Origin: Symsagittifera roscoffensis
Lineage: Eukaryota; Xenacoelomorpha; Acoela; Convolutidae
Assembly: GCF_963678635.1 (NCBI RefSeq)
Contig: NC_087065.1
Location: 72,179,345 to 72,243,344 of the forward strand
DNA length: 64,000 bases
Direction: 5' to 3'
Shown: positions 12,101 to 24,555 of the stretch, one piece after another
Layout of the letters: each line of letters opens with the position of its first letter
How positions within the stretch are numbered: position 1 is the first letter of the stretch
Made by a program: the position numbers and the translations under genes
The notes under the pieces: generated by a model
Databases searched by the model: none
Seen by the model: the letters and a program-made list of their open reading frames with translations, nothing else
Told to the model about the DNA's origin: nothing

Positions 12101-15100
12101 TTAAGCTACATCGTATATTGCAATGGTTAAGAATTTTTTTTCGGTTTTCCAATTTGATTTTAGTGATTATTTTACCGAGTTTAAATTAAGCAGCCCAATA
12201 TCGAATTAGGGGTTGCGAATTTGGCCTCATATCTATTATAAATTTGAATGCGGGCTTCATTATCTCGCCGTGTTTAAGCTTTTTCAACGTATTATTTTTG
12301 CATGTTTAGGCTGTATCGTATATTGCAATGGTTAAGAATTTTTTTCGATTTTCCAATCTATCTATTATATATTTAAATGCGGGCTTCACTATCTCGCCAT
12401 GTTTAAGCTTTTTCAACGTATTATTTTTGCATGTTTAAGCTATAACCTATATTGCAATGGTTAAGAATTTTTTTTTCGATTTTCGAATTTGATTTTAGTG
12501 GTTATTTTACCGAATTTAAATTAAGCAGCCCAATATCGAATTAGGGGTTGCGAATTTGGCCTCATATCTATTATAAATTTAAATGCGGACTTCACTATCT
12601 CGCCGTGTTTAAGCTTTTTCAACGTATTATTTTTGCATGTTTAGGCTGTATCGTATATTGCAATGGTTAAGAATTTTTTTCGATTTTCCAATTTGATTTT
12701 AGTGGTTATTTTTACCGAGTTTAAATTACGCAGCCCAATATCGAATTAGGGGTTGCGAATTTGACCTCCAATTTTGAATGCCCGAATCATTTTAGTTAAC
12801 GAGATAAGACGATTTTTGAGATTTTTCAAAAATTTTCAGGAATTTCAAATAACAAAATAATTTACAGAAGTTGAAGTTCTCAAACCTGTAGCTGGGTGCT
12901 GTCGGAGTACTCTAAGAAGTTACAAATCTTGCCTCCAAATATGACTGTTCAAATCCTTGTAATTTTCGAGATATGACGTTTTTTGTGATTTTTTCAAAAT
13001 TTTTCAGAAAACTTAAATTATTATTTGTTTTAAAAAATGTGAAATCCCAACCCTGTAGTTAGGTCTTGTCGGAGTACTCCCAAAGACTGCGAATCTTGCC
13101 TCTAAGTATGACTGCTCAATTCTTTGTAGTTTTTTTTCGGTTTTCCAATTTGATTTTAGTGATTATTTTACCGAGTTTAAATTAAGCAGCCCGATATCGA
13201 ATTAGGGGTTGCGAATTTGGCCTCATATCTATTATAAATTTAAATGCGGGCTTCACTATCTCGCCATGTTTAAGCTTTTTCAACGTATTATTTTTGCATG
13301 TTTAAGCTATAACGTATATTGCAATGGTTAAGAATTTTTTTTTCTATTTTCGAATTTGATTTTAGTGGTTATTTTACCGAATTTAAATTAAGCAGCCCAA
13401 TATCGAATTAGGGGTTGCGAATTTGGCCTCATATCTATTATAAATTTAAATGCGGACTTCACTATCTCGCCGTGTTTAAGCTTTTTCAACGTATTATTTT
13501 TGCATGTTTAGGCTGTATCGTATATTGCAATGGTTAAGAATTTTTTTCGATTTTCCAATTTGATTTTAGTGGTTATTTTTACCGAGTTTAAATTAAGCAG
13601 CCCAATATCGAATTAGGGGTTGCGAATTTGACCTCCAATTTGAATGCCCGAATCATTTTAGTTAACGAGATAAGACGATTTTTGAGATTTTTCAAAAATT
13701 TTCAGGAATTTCAAATAACAAAATAATTTACAGAAGTTGAAGTTCTCAAACCTGTAGCTGGGTGCTGTCGGAGTACTCTAAGAAGTTACAAATCTTGCCT
13801 CCAAATATGACTGTTCAAATCCTTGTAATTTTCGAGATATGACGTTTTTTGTGATTTTTTCAAAATTTTTCAGAAAACTTAAATTATTATTTGTTTTAAA
13901 AAATGTGAAATCCCAACCCTGTAGTTAGGTCTTGTCGGAGTACTCCCAAAGACTGCGAATCTTGCCTCTAAGTATGACTGCTCAATTCTTTGTAGTTTTC
14001 GAGATATGACGTTTTTTGTGATTTTTTCAAAAAATTTCAGAAAACTTAAATTATTATTCTTTAAAAATCTGAAATTCCCAACCCTGTAGCTAGGTCCTGT
14101 CAAAGTACTCTCAAGGATTGCGAATCTTGCCTCGATTTATCACTGCTCAATTCTTTGTAATTTTCGAGATGTGACGATTTTTGTGATTTTTTCAAAATTT
14201 TCAGAAAGTTTAAATTAATTATTTTTCAAAATTTGAAATTCCCAACTCTATAGTTCGGCGTTGTCAGGGTACTCTAAAGAGTTGCAAATCTTGCCACATG
14301 CGACTGCTAAACGTGACTGCTCAAATGGTTTTTTTCCGAGATGTGACGTTTTTTATTTTTTCAAAATTTCTCAAAGAACTTATCTACAAAGAAATTCAAA
14401 AAGTTTGAAACTACTAACCTGATGAAGATACAACCTTATTGTCAGCGTACACCCAGGCGTTTCAAAGCTTGCCTCCTAATATGAATGCTCAAATCCTTTT
14501 AGTTTCCGAGATATGACGTTTTTTCCAATCTATCTATCAGGTATTTAAATGCGGGCTTCACTATCTCGCCATGTTTAAGCTTTTTCAACGTATTATTTTT
14601 GCATGTTTAAGCTACATCGTATATTGCAATGGTTAAGAATTTTTTTTCGGTTTTCCAATTTGATTTTAGTGATTATTTTACCGAGTTTAAATTAAGCAGC
14701 CCGATATCGAATTAGGGGTTGCGAATTTGGCCTCATATCTATTATAAATTTAAATGCGGGCTTCATTATCTCGCCGTGTTTAAGCTTTTTCAACGTATTA
14801 TTTTTGCATGTTTAGGCTGTATCGTATATTGCAATGGTTAAGAATTTTTTTCGATTTTCCAATCTATCTATTATATATTTAAATGCGGGCTTCACTATCT
14901 CGCCATGTTTAAGCTTTTTCAACGTATTATTTTTACATGTTTAAGCTATAACGTATATTGCAATGGTTAAGATTTTTTTTTTCGATTTTCGAATTTGATT
15001 TTAGTGGTTATTTTACCGAATTTAAATTAAGCAGCCCAATATCGAATTAGGGGTTGCGAATTTGGCCTCATATCTATTATAAATTTAAATGCGGACTTCA

Positions 15101-16649
15101 CTATCTCGCCGTGTTTAAGCTTTTTCAACGTATTATTTTTGCATGTTTAGACTGTATCGTATATTGCAATGGTTAAGAATTTTTTTCGATTTTCCAATTT
15201 GATTTTAGTGGTTATTTTTACCGAGTTTAAATTAAGCAGCCCAATATCGAATTAGGGGTTGCGAATTTGACCTCCAATTTTGAATGCCCGAATCATTTTA
15301 GTTAACGAGATAAGACGATTTTTGAGATTTTTCAAAAATTTTCAGGAATTTCAAATAACAAAATAATTTACAGAAGTTGAAGTTCTCAAACCTGTGGCTG
15401 GGTGCTGTCGGAGTACTCTAAGAAGTTACAAATCTTGCCTCCAAATATGACTGTTCAAATCCTTGTAATTTTCGAGATATGACGTTTTTTGTGATTTTTT
15501 CAAAATTTTTCAGAAAACTTAAATTATTATTTGTTTTAAAAAATGTGAAATCCCAACCCTGTAGTTAGGTCTTGTCGGAGTACTCTCAAAGATTGCGAAT
15601 CTTGCCTCTAAGTATGATTGCTCAATTCTTTGTGGTTTTCGAGATATGACTTTTTTTGCGATTTTTTCAAAAATTTTCAGAAAACTTGGTTTGTTTTTTT
15701 CTTTAAAAATCTGAAATTTCCAACCCTGTAGTTAGGTCCTGTCGGAGTACTCTCAAAGATTGCGAATCTTGCCTCTGAGTGTGACTGCTCAGTTCTTTGT
15801 AGTTTTCGAGATATGACGTTTTTTGTGATTTTTTCAAAATTTTTCAGAAAACTTAAATTATTATTCTATAAAAATCTGAATTTCCCAACCCTGTAGCTAG
15901 GTCCTGTTAAATTACTCTCAAGGATTGCGAATTTTGCCTCCATTTATCACTGCTCAATTCTTTGTAGTTTTCGAGATGTGACGTTTTTTGTGATTTTTTC
16001 AAAGTTTTCAGAAAGTTTAAATTAATTATTTTTCAAAATTTGAAATTCCCAACTCTATAGTTCGGCGTTGTCAGGGTACTCTAAAGAGTTGCAAATCTTG
16101 CCACATGCGACTGCTAAACGTGACTGCTCAAATGCTTTTTTTTTCCGAGATGTGACGTTTTTTATTTTATCAAAATTTCTCAAAGAACTTATCTACAAAG
16201 AAATTCAAAAAATTTGAAACTACTAACTTGATGAAGATACAACCTTATTGTCAGCGTACACCCAGGCGTCTCAAAGCTTGCCTCCTAATATGAATGCTCA
16301 AATCCTTTTAGTTTCCGAGATATGACGTTTTTTTAAATTTTTTTTTCGGGAAACTTAGGTTTAAAAAAATTCACAAATTTTGGATTCCTAACCCTATAGT
16401 AGGGTGCTCTCAGGGACTCTCAGTGGTTGCAAATCTGGCTCCAAATTTCTCATTAAGTTTTCGAGATGACGCTTTTAAAATGGGAATTTAAAAAAATTTA
16501 AAAGTTCGAAATTACCAACCCTGTAATTGGGTGCAGTCAGAGTACACTAAAAGTTTCCAATATATAAACTAGATGTTGTTTCCAATATATGCGGTTTTTC
16601 ATGAGTTATCGAAAAATTTCGAAGCACCGAAGGTGCGTTAATTGCTAGT
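9179..16649 (+). mobile_element. Helitron-like array (copy A)
   Basis: About 7.5 kb built from two kinds of unit. About 19 'heads' start TCTATCTATTATATATT or the variant ATCTATTATAAATTTGAATG and carry tgcgggcttcactatctcgcc, catgtttaagctttttcaacg, and tgcaatggttaagaa. Between them are monomers of about 165-185 bp with cgagatatgacgtttttt, cccaaccctgtag, gtcggagtactctc and aatcttgcctc. The block ends with the hairpin GCACCgaaGGTGC at 16,624-16,636 and CTAGT at 16,645-16,649, the TC...hairpin-CTRRT arrangement of Helitrons. There is no Rep/helicase frame, so it is non-autonomous. Confidence 0.7.
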
Positions 16650-19600
16650 TTTTTTTTATAGTTGTTGTATTCTATTTTGCTTTAAATAGCGCGAGAATTG
16701 ATTTTAATAATTAACTATTATAGTAATTGCTCAGACTTGCGTAGCTTTATTTAATTAAATATCCCACAGCATTTTAATTATTTAAGAGCATTTCACATCA
16801 ATGGCCAAATTTAAAATTCATTCACAAATTGTATGTCAATTTAAATTCTCATTTCATATCATTTGCGTCATAAAAAAACGGATGTCTGAAACCCGTAGAG
16901 GGCTGAAAGATTACATACACAGAAAGTGATGCGCAGAATTATTACTTCTTCAAAAGCTTTTACGTTTTATCAGCAAATTTCCCCAGCGTTGATCAAAATA
17001 CATTAGTTTTGCATAAGCCTTCCTGGAGAAAAGGGTTAAATGTCTGTGGCCATCGATTTTCATTTTACATATTTAACCCCTGTTTTTTTAAGCCCAATTC
17101 ATTAAAAATTCGTGCCACTTCATCGCAAATTTTACCATTTGATCTCCCAATGTTTAATATTGTTGAAATTAATTGTTGCTTTTTCTGTTTCACTTCTAAA
17201 ATTTGATTCCAATCTTAACAGTTCTGATTCTCTTTTTGATTCTTTTTATCTGCCGAAAGCTCCGTTCCCTTACTTTAGTTATAGAATCATTTTTTGCATT
17301 GAAATAATAAGTTGTAACTATTCAGGGTCCTTTTGATAGTGGACTATTCTTTAATATCGATTATTGCAGGCACATTTTAAAGATGCACTTCGTTTGATTT
17401 CTTATAGCCAAAAACAATCTCAGTTTTGACAAAACGGGTTTTTAAAAACTTGAGCTATATAGACCCTATTTCTCTATTTCTACCTTAATTTCTACCTTCT
17501 ACCTGTAGTCGTTATGCAAGCAAGTGGTTCCTAATTTTTCTTAATTGTAAGGCTTCTTGGGCCTTTGTAAGCTTATCATATACCCCCGAATTACAAAAAA
17601 AAATCAATGGTTGGAAATGCAATTTTTTTTACTGGTCTGTTCTGGGGAACCTAATATGGGAAATAGCCGTGTTTTGAATGTGCCAGAAGCCCAAGTTTGA
17701 GATTTTCAAATCATCATCAAATCAATATTTGATTTTTGATTCCTGATATAGTGATTTTTTGTTTTATTGCTTGTAAATGGAAATTTCAAGTTTGCCTTTC
17801 GATATACTTTTTTTGCTTTGCATTAACAAGCACAATCAAATCGGAACATAAACTATTTTCAGAATAACCATTTGATCAATGAAATCAGTTGATCAACAAA
17901 ATCATTTGATAGCTTCGCTTATAATCAATTCAAATGTCTTAGCTTCTCTACCACACTTGGTTTACAGGTAAAGAGTACGCCTGGTACGGCTCAAGTGTTA
18001 GGTTTGAATCTATTCAGGCCCTGTTTTCAAAAGTAATGAACGCAATGGAAACCCTTTAATCGGTCTTGGCGTTTTTTTCGTCATTTTTTTTTCATTTTTC
18101 AGCTTAACGGGATTTTACCAAAGTTTGTCCGCCCACTTGCCGCTGGACAACTGTTTCCGAATACTTATTTCCCGGCGGCGATTGTATTGCTGGTCTTGTT
18201 TTCCTGAAATTGAACATTAATCGAGACAAAATCATGAAGTTTTTGTAATTGTGTTTTTCTACATTTCAGTTCTTTTTGATTTAGAGGTTTGTGTTTATTT
18301 TTTTGTCTGCTGGAGGTCAGTTGTCTTTAATTCTGTCGGATTATTTTCCCAATATTTTGGCTTTTTTATTTTTCGTTAGTTTTATCTGAGAGTGGTTCAA
18401 TGAGTTTTCCGAGAAATCTAGCTCAATTTCACAAACCCTATGCAATGAAAGCCAAAACAAATAAAAATAAAAATTTTTAAAACTGTTCTGAAAAAAAGTT
18501 GTTTTTTCTTTGTTGGAGTTTGCTTCGGTCGAAACCTTTTCTTAAAGTGCAGGTAATTGAATTGTCGAGTTGTCCTTTCTAAAGCATTTTTTGTTTTAGT
18601 TCGCTTCGCGAAACATTTGTTTTGAGTGCAGGTAATTGAATTCTCGATTTGTCCTTTTTAAAGAATTTTTCTTTGCTATTTTTTCGTCAACAATTGATTT
18701 TAAATGTTAAGTTTTCATTGATTTCTAGCCTATGTTGTGTGCGAACGTAGTCGATTTATTTGATGCGCTTGTATTTAGCAATCCTGGCATTCTATCAAAT
18801 TCGAAATTATTTAGTTCAATATTGATAATTTTGAGCCAAGCTGCTAGAAATATTTATTGTTCTAAAATGTCAACTTGAGTTGATTTTCGCGATTTTTTTC
18901 AAAAAAATTTCGATATTTTTTTTGCATAGTTAAGATTACTTAATGAATACAACGGTATAGTTTTTTCTTTTTGTTAAATTTTTTATTCAGTTTTTACGTT
19001 CAGCTGATTTGGTTCAACTGCGTTCTGTGAAGTTGTCGTTATTGTCTGATCGAAATTTCTAATTTTAGAAATGAAAAATGGCCATTGATCTCCGCTTCAT
19101 ATCTATTTAAAATAATATGGTTTTTCATGTCCATTGTAAGTTTTTGTTGAACAAAAATTGTTTTAAACCGCAAAAAGATTCCTGATTTTGATTCATTTTA
19201 AAAGTTTGTGGGTAGGCTGAGCATTTTCAATTTAACAATTGGGTTTTGATTTTTTCTAGCTGAAATTGTTAAACGAAATTTTTTTTCTTGGGAATCTATA
19301 TATAAATTTCTTTTATCAGAAAAATAAATCTGAAAATAGTGTTTTCTTGACTTTTACTTTTTATATACAATTTACAAATGGTTTTCATTGCCTGTCTTTG
19401 AGAAAATTAATGCAGTCCAGCCAATTTTAAACGTCAGTTGAGTTGGAGTCACACTGAAATTTTTGCTGGTTTATTTTTTGTATATGTTTTTTTTTGCTGA
19501 TGATCAGAAAACTTGTCATACCCATTTTTTTCTCTTTCTCTTGACTTTGAAACTGACACCATAGTTGCCTCATTTGGAATGATTTAGATTACCGCCTATT

Positions 19601-19819
19601 TAATCAGATTCCAAAACTTATGAACTATGGATTTTGGTCTAAGTTTTTGAAAAAGCTTGCGAGAGGATTTCAATAATCTCACAAAATAAAATAAATGTTC
19701 TCATTTGGTCTCTGAAATTTGGGTTTTTTAAAAAAAAGTGAATATTTAATTTACATTTTTGACAGGTTTGATTGAATGTCTGATTGAAATGTTGGGATAT
19801 CTGCTTAAAAAGGCTCAGT
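16650..19819. other. non-coding stretch (duplicated at 39,550-42,719)
   Basis: T-rich sequence with only chance frames, several of which recur in copy B simply because the DNA is duplicated. Apart from the tRNA-like element at 17,951-18,020, no gene is supported. Confidence 0.45.
17951..18020 (+). repeat. tRNA-like (SINE head-like) segment
   Basis: Contains an A-box-like ttggtttacagg about 50 nt before a B-box-like ggtttgaatct, starting with ccacacttgg. The spacing suits a tRNA-derived RNA polymerase III promoter. The flanking stems do not pair well, so it is a SINE head or tRNA relic rather than a working tRNA. Confidence 0.35.
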
Positions 19820-20156
19820 TTGAAAATTATTCAAATGCAGCTGGTCGGCTGAAATGTATTATTTTAAAAATCTTTTATCTATTATTACATATTTAATTGC
19901 TGACTTCACCATCTCGCTATGTTTAAGCTTCTCCTCGTTGCAAATCTTGCATCAATCCAAATTTGACTGTTTAATTTTTTTTAGTTACCGCGATATGACG
20001 TGTTTTCCATACTTTTCAAGATTTTTCAAAAAAAATGAATTAAAGAAAAACATGTTAAAATTTGAAATTCCCAGCCCTATAGCGGGGTGAAAATTTATTC
20101 GAATGCAGCTGGTCGGCTGAAATGCTTTGATTTTAAAATCCTTTATCTATGATTAA
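19820..20156. repeat. local direct duplication around a Helitron-head fragment
   Basis: The segment gaaaattattcaaatgcagc, ctggtcggctgaaatg and a following ttttaaaatc-ctttatctat block occurs at about 19,820-19,885 and again at about 20,088-20,155. Between them is a short, internally deleted relative of the Helitron-like sequence (atctcgctatgtttaagctt, then cttgcatcaa and ccctatagcgggg). Confidence 0.6.
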
Positions 20157-21921
20157 TCTGTCTGTTAGATATTTAATTGCGAGCTTCACTATCTCACCAT
20201 GTTTAAGCTTTTGAACGTATTTTTGCGTGTTCAACGAAAGAATTTTTGCGCGTTCAAGCTATATCGTATATTGCAATGCTTAAAAAATGTTTTCGATTTT
20301 TCACCTTTAATGCAATGTTAATTTCTTCAAGTTTCAAATTAGCAACCCAAACGTGGGATGCTGTCAGGGTTTCCTCATAGGTTGCGAATTGAACCTCCAA
20401 ATATGAATACCTAAATCTTTTCAATTTAGCAGATACGACGATTCTTGTGAATTTTTCAAAATTTTTCATAAAACGTGTATTTGAAACATCGACAAAATAT
20501 GAATTTCTGAACCCTGTAGTTGGGTGTTGTTAGGGTACTCTATGGGTTTGAAAATCTTGCCTCAAAAAATGACTGCTCAAATAGTTTTGGTTTCCGAGAT
20601 AAGACGTTTTTTAAAAAAAAATTTCAAAGAAATTATCTGGAAAAAACTGATTATTCTCAACTCTAAAGTGTGGGGTGGTGTCAAGGTGCTTTCAGGCGTT
20701 GCAAATCCTGCCTCTAAATATGACTGCTCAATGCCTTTTAGTTTCCGAGATATGACAGTTTATATGATTTGTTCAAAAATTTTCAAAGAGTTTTAATATA
20801 AAAACTTGACAAAAGTTGAATTTCTCGACCCTGTAGTTGGATATTTTCAAGGGTTGCAAATGTTGCCTCAAAACATGACTGGTCAAATATTTTTATTTTC
20901 GAGATATGACGTTTTTTTAAATTTCGAATCTCTAAGATAAGGAAAAAAACTGGATCAAAAGTTGTAAGTTTCAACTCTAGTTCGAAGTGCTGTTCAGGGT
21001 ACTCTCAGGCGTTGCAATTCTTTAATCCAATTTGACTGCAGTTTTTGAGATATGATGTGTTTCAAAATTTTTGAAAAAAATAAAATATGCCAAAATTGAA
21101 AATTCCCAAACCTATAGTGGGGTGGTCTCAGGGAATTCTCAGAGGTTGCAGATTTTGCCTCCAAGTTTGATTGCTCAAATTATCTTAGTTTCAGACATAA
21201 GCTTTTTTAAAAGTTTTTAAAAACTTCAGCTCTAAAAAAGTTTGAAGTACTCAACACCATGGCGGGGTACTCTCAGAATGTTTATGAGGACTTCAAACAT
21301 GACTGCTCAATGCCTTTCATTTTCCTATATGTGAGATTTTATCTTGTTTGAAATTTTTAAGTGTTGAATTTCAAAAAAAAAACTTTTTAAAATGTGAAAT
21401 TGTCGATACTTTGTTGGTGGGGTAATGTTAGGTTACTACCTGCTGCTGCAGATTTTGTCTCTTATCTTAATATTATTGCTCAGTTAATTAAGTTAATAAA
21501 ATAATTGGCATTTTATGATGTTTCATAATTTTTCATTATTATTACAATTATGTTAAGAAAAAAGAGTCTGATATTTTAACTGTAATTACGCTGGATTATG
21601 AATCCCATTTTTGAATATGTTGATTTCTCAAATGAAATTGTTTCAATCTTTTTTTAAATATGAACTGTGCCGTTTTACGCTGTCGGCCATTTTTCATGAG
21701 AGAAAAGTACGAAGATGTGAACCTTTGACCGTTTTACTGTAAAAAACTTTGATGTTGAAATCATTTTTATTGTTCAAATTTTAAATCAAAAGCGTCGTTG
21801 GATTCCCTCGTCTATTGTTACGGTTGCCTTCATGTCGTAGTTTTTTTCTTACATTTTATATATAAACAATTTTTGCGTTCATTTATCTGTTTGAAGCACC
21901 GGAGGTGCTTGAGAGGCTAGT
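20157..21921 (+). mobile_element. single Helitron-like element (copy A)
   Basis: Starts TCTGTCTGTTAGATATTTAA after A and ends with the hairpin GCACCggaGGTGC and CTAGT at 21,917-21,921. The head words (gcgagcttcactatctcacc, catgtttaagctt, cgtgttcaacgaaag, ttgcaatgcttaaa) match those of the large array but are clearly diverged. The body holds about seven degenerate monomers with ccctatag, gtactctcag, gttgcaaat, tgcctc and gactgctcaa words. No protein-coding frame is present. It appears to be a simpler, older relative of the array element. Confidence 0.7.
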
Positions 21922-22223
21922 AATATTGAAAGAAACATTGAATTAGAATTGAATGAAGGCCAAAGCCATTCTGCGAAAAGTTGCTTTCAATTAGATTTTT
22001 TGTTTAAAAAATTTGGCTGAAAGATAAAGATATAGATCAATGAACATACCCTGTCGAAGGCTAAAAACAAGTGATCAATTTTTCCTTCCTACCAGTTTTT
22101 TTTTGCTCTAATTTTTTCCTCAAGTAAATTCGTCCAATATTGAATATACAATATTGTAAGCCATTTTTCAAGATTAAATACCTCTTATTTTAAATCTTCG
22201 CTTAGTTTTTGCTTTATTTGAAA

Positions 22224-22524
22224 CAGAGGCGGATCTAAGATTTTCTTGAGGGGGGCGGATTTTCAAAAATTTCGAAAATTTTGTCGATCAAATTGATTTT
22301 TGGAGCCCTGTTGTGGTCAAATTTTCTTATAACACAGTTGTGGCCTTTTTTTATCGGCGCGCGATCCCCCCTCAAAGTTAGAATATTTAGAAAACTTTTA
22401 GGTTCTGTAACAAAAAATGGATATCTCAAAATAGTACAAAGGGGGACCCTTCGGGTAGGCAGGAGGCCAATCCGTGGGGGGGGGGGGGCGTCCACTTTAA
22501 CCGCTTCCCCTAAATCCGCCCCTT
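22224..22524. mobile_element. hAT-type MITE with 8-bp target duplication (copy A)
   Basis: A 301-bp element starting CAGAGGCGGATCTAAGATTT and ending cctaaatccgccccTT, imperfect terminal inverted repeats of about 16 bp. It is bracketed by an exact 8-bp direct repeat ATTTGAAA (22,216-22,223 and 22,525-22,532), the length typical of hAT transposons. It contains a poly-G run shortly before its right end. It has no transposase. Confidence 0.85.
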
Positions 22525-24059
22525 ATTTGAAATGTTTCTTTCTCATACACACAACCTTTTAATGATCTACTGCTGGTTAGCTGCTTCTATTTAGGATTCG
22601 TACTTTGATTATGCTTTAATCAAAGTTCAAAGCTATAAAACCATCCGTAAATTGTAAGAATTCTAATAAATTGGAATCTAAATTTGCGTTTCCTCTTTTA
22701 TGGACAGTTTTACCCTTTCGTGTTGACTCCCTTTAGCGCATATCAACTGCAGGCAATGGTGGTTAGTTATTTTTAATTTTATGGTCACAGAGGATATTGT
22801 TTCTCTTTTCTTCAGCAAATCAAATTTATCGAATATAAAACATAAATTTTATATGAAGTCAAGCAAACCAGGCTGATTTTATTGTATTTATCTTATTTCA
22901 ATCGATTCCGTCAGTTTAATCTGTAGGAATCCCTTATCTCCTCGGTTTCGGTTTTAATCTGATAATTTCAATCTTAATCGCGCCTTTTTTTGCAGATCAA
23001 ATCACTAACTGTGAATGATTTTGCGTTTAACTGTACAATTTTTGTTATACTAATTTTACACTCATTTTTTAATGAAGGCGTGAATTATCCTTGAAATAAA
23101 CGCAGTGTAAAGTTGTCTGAAATTTATTAGTCGGTGAAGTTTGTTACAATGACCTTTGACAAAACTGATTGGTGTACATACGTTTCCATCTCTTCCGTTA
23201 GTTTTACTTCTTTTGTCCATTTGAGCAAAACTAAGACATGATAATTTTTAGCATGAGAGACTTTTTGTAGACGGAAGCCATCGATTTTCAATGGACAGCT
23301 TTGAGTTATTTTCATTTTTTGATTCCCACTTGATAACTGTGAAATAAAAACGGAAAAATTGAAGCTTATCATTTTAATAACGTCACACGCCATCTCTTCG
23401 CCACTCGATATTTTCTATTATTGTAAAAAGCATTCTTTAATGTTTTTGTTTCAACCATTGAAAGTGGATAGGAACTTTGTCTTCAGGTGTGTTTTCTTTT
23501 TTTCCTTTCTAAGCAAACTGAGGTTCAGCAAACAATCATCAGAATTGGTCGAGTGATATGTCATATAAAAGCTTTTCAGTCGTGATTTGAAGGACATGGG
23601 GAAAAATGTCCCAGAGAAGAGAAAAACCGGTATGATTTTTTAGTCTATTTTTGAGCGAGTATAAGACCTGCCCTCTCGAAATGAGAAAAAGTTTTCTTTT
23701 AACTAATGAAAAACTTAGTTTTGCTCAAGGAAAACTAGCCTTGGAAGCTTCATTTAGCGCTTGCTTGGCAAAAAAATTTAAAATTATTCTGCACAAAAAA
23801 AACAGTCCCAATTTTTTTTCTCAATATTCAAAGACAAATGTCGATTATCTATTTCGTTAACGTTCTACCCGTTCGTATAGTTCTTTCATCCCACTACGCT
23901 CAAAAAAGCAAAGCAACCGGCTGTCCTTGTTATGCTCAAGTTAACGAAAATGTTACTATCAAGTAAACGAAAAAGTCTGAAAATTTTTTCCGCTCAAATT
24001 TGTTTTTTTTTCAGCTGTTTGGTTTTTTAATTCCTTCGAGTTTCGGCTTATTGTTCCAA
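22525..24059. other. largely non-coding stretch with one candidate exon
   Basis: T-rich DNA duplicated at 45,428-46,962. The only plausible coding signal is the minus-strand frame at 23,127-23,336. Confidence 0.4.
23127..23336 (-). CDS. possible 3'-terminal exon of an unknown gene
   Basis: On the minus strand a good splice-acceptor sequence (ccgtttttatttcacag ending at 23,337) is followed by 69 open codons with mixed composition, including VSHAKNYHVLVLLKW and LTEEMETYVHQSVLSKV, a TAA stop and an overlapping AATAAA polyadenylation-like signal. This looks more like a terminal exon than a chance frame. I do not recognise the protein, and I could not place an upstream exon with confidence; 23,400-23,480 offers one weak option. 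The partner at 46,030-46,239 is identical, but that follows from the recent duplication and does not by itself show selection. Confidence 0.25.
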   Translation of the reverse strand, partial: LSSGNQKMKITQSCPLKIDGFRLQKVSHAKNYHVLVLLKWTKEVKLTEEMETYVHQSVLSKVIVTNFTD

Positions 24060-24555
24060 CTTTTGTAACGAAAGTAACGGAATGCTTTTGCTCGGTGTGT
24101 TTTTTTTTCAGACAAATTTTGACTTTTTAACTAGCTAGCCATGTTTGACGGAATTTTTTATATCATTCAAAAGGTATTGTTGTCCTGAGCTTTAACTTGA
24201 AAAGATGTTTCTTCTGTGCTCATTTTTCGTAAAGCTATGGGGGTTTTGGCAAATTTGGGTTGATTAACGCGCCATATATTGCGAGCTATTAACGAGTGAG
24301 TGGTGATTCAATCGGTCTTAGATATCGTTCCAAATTGGTTGAAGGAAGCTTATTTGCCATAATTGTTGTGTTTCTAGGAGGGAAGTCTATCAGTTTGTAT
24401 TTTCTATGGCGTGTGGGGGGATGATTTCCACAAAAATCTCAAATATTTTTAAAAAATTTTTTACATTGAATTTTTAAATATTATTACTGCTCCACAGACC
24501 TTAACAGGCAGTCGGAAAATTCAGGGCTTCGCCCTGATACCAGTAGTCTTGTTCC
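24060..24555 (+). repeat. interspersed repeat R1, copy 2 (best preserved)
   Basis: The fullest copy of the family. Ordered landmarks are taacgaaagtaacggaa, gacaaattttgactttttaa, tttgacggaattttttat, aaggtattgttgtcctgag, cgtaaagctatgggggttt, ttaacgcgccatatattgcg, tcgttccaaattggttgaag, gcgtgtggggggatgattt, ttactgctccacagacctta, and the perfect hairpin TCAGGGCTTCGCCCTGA followed by taccagtagtcttgtt. Confidence 0.7.

Noticed and set aside
11158-14103. Frames of 74-88 codons repeated through the array
   Set aside because: They recur only because the monomer recurs, and they contain no recognisable Rep or other domain.
9179-16649. CRISPR-like array
   Set aside because: Units are long, degenerate and head-to-tail without distinct spacers, in a eukaryotic context, and they end in a Helitron-type hairpin-CTAGT.
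17009-17336. Two small frames also found at 39,909-40,236
   Set aside because: Conservation is explained by the recent segmental duplication; composition is low complexity and there is no domain.
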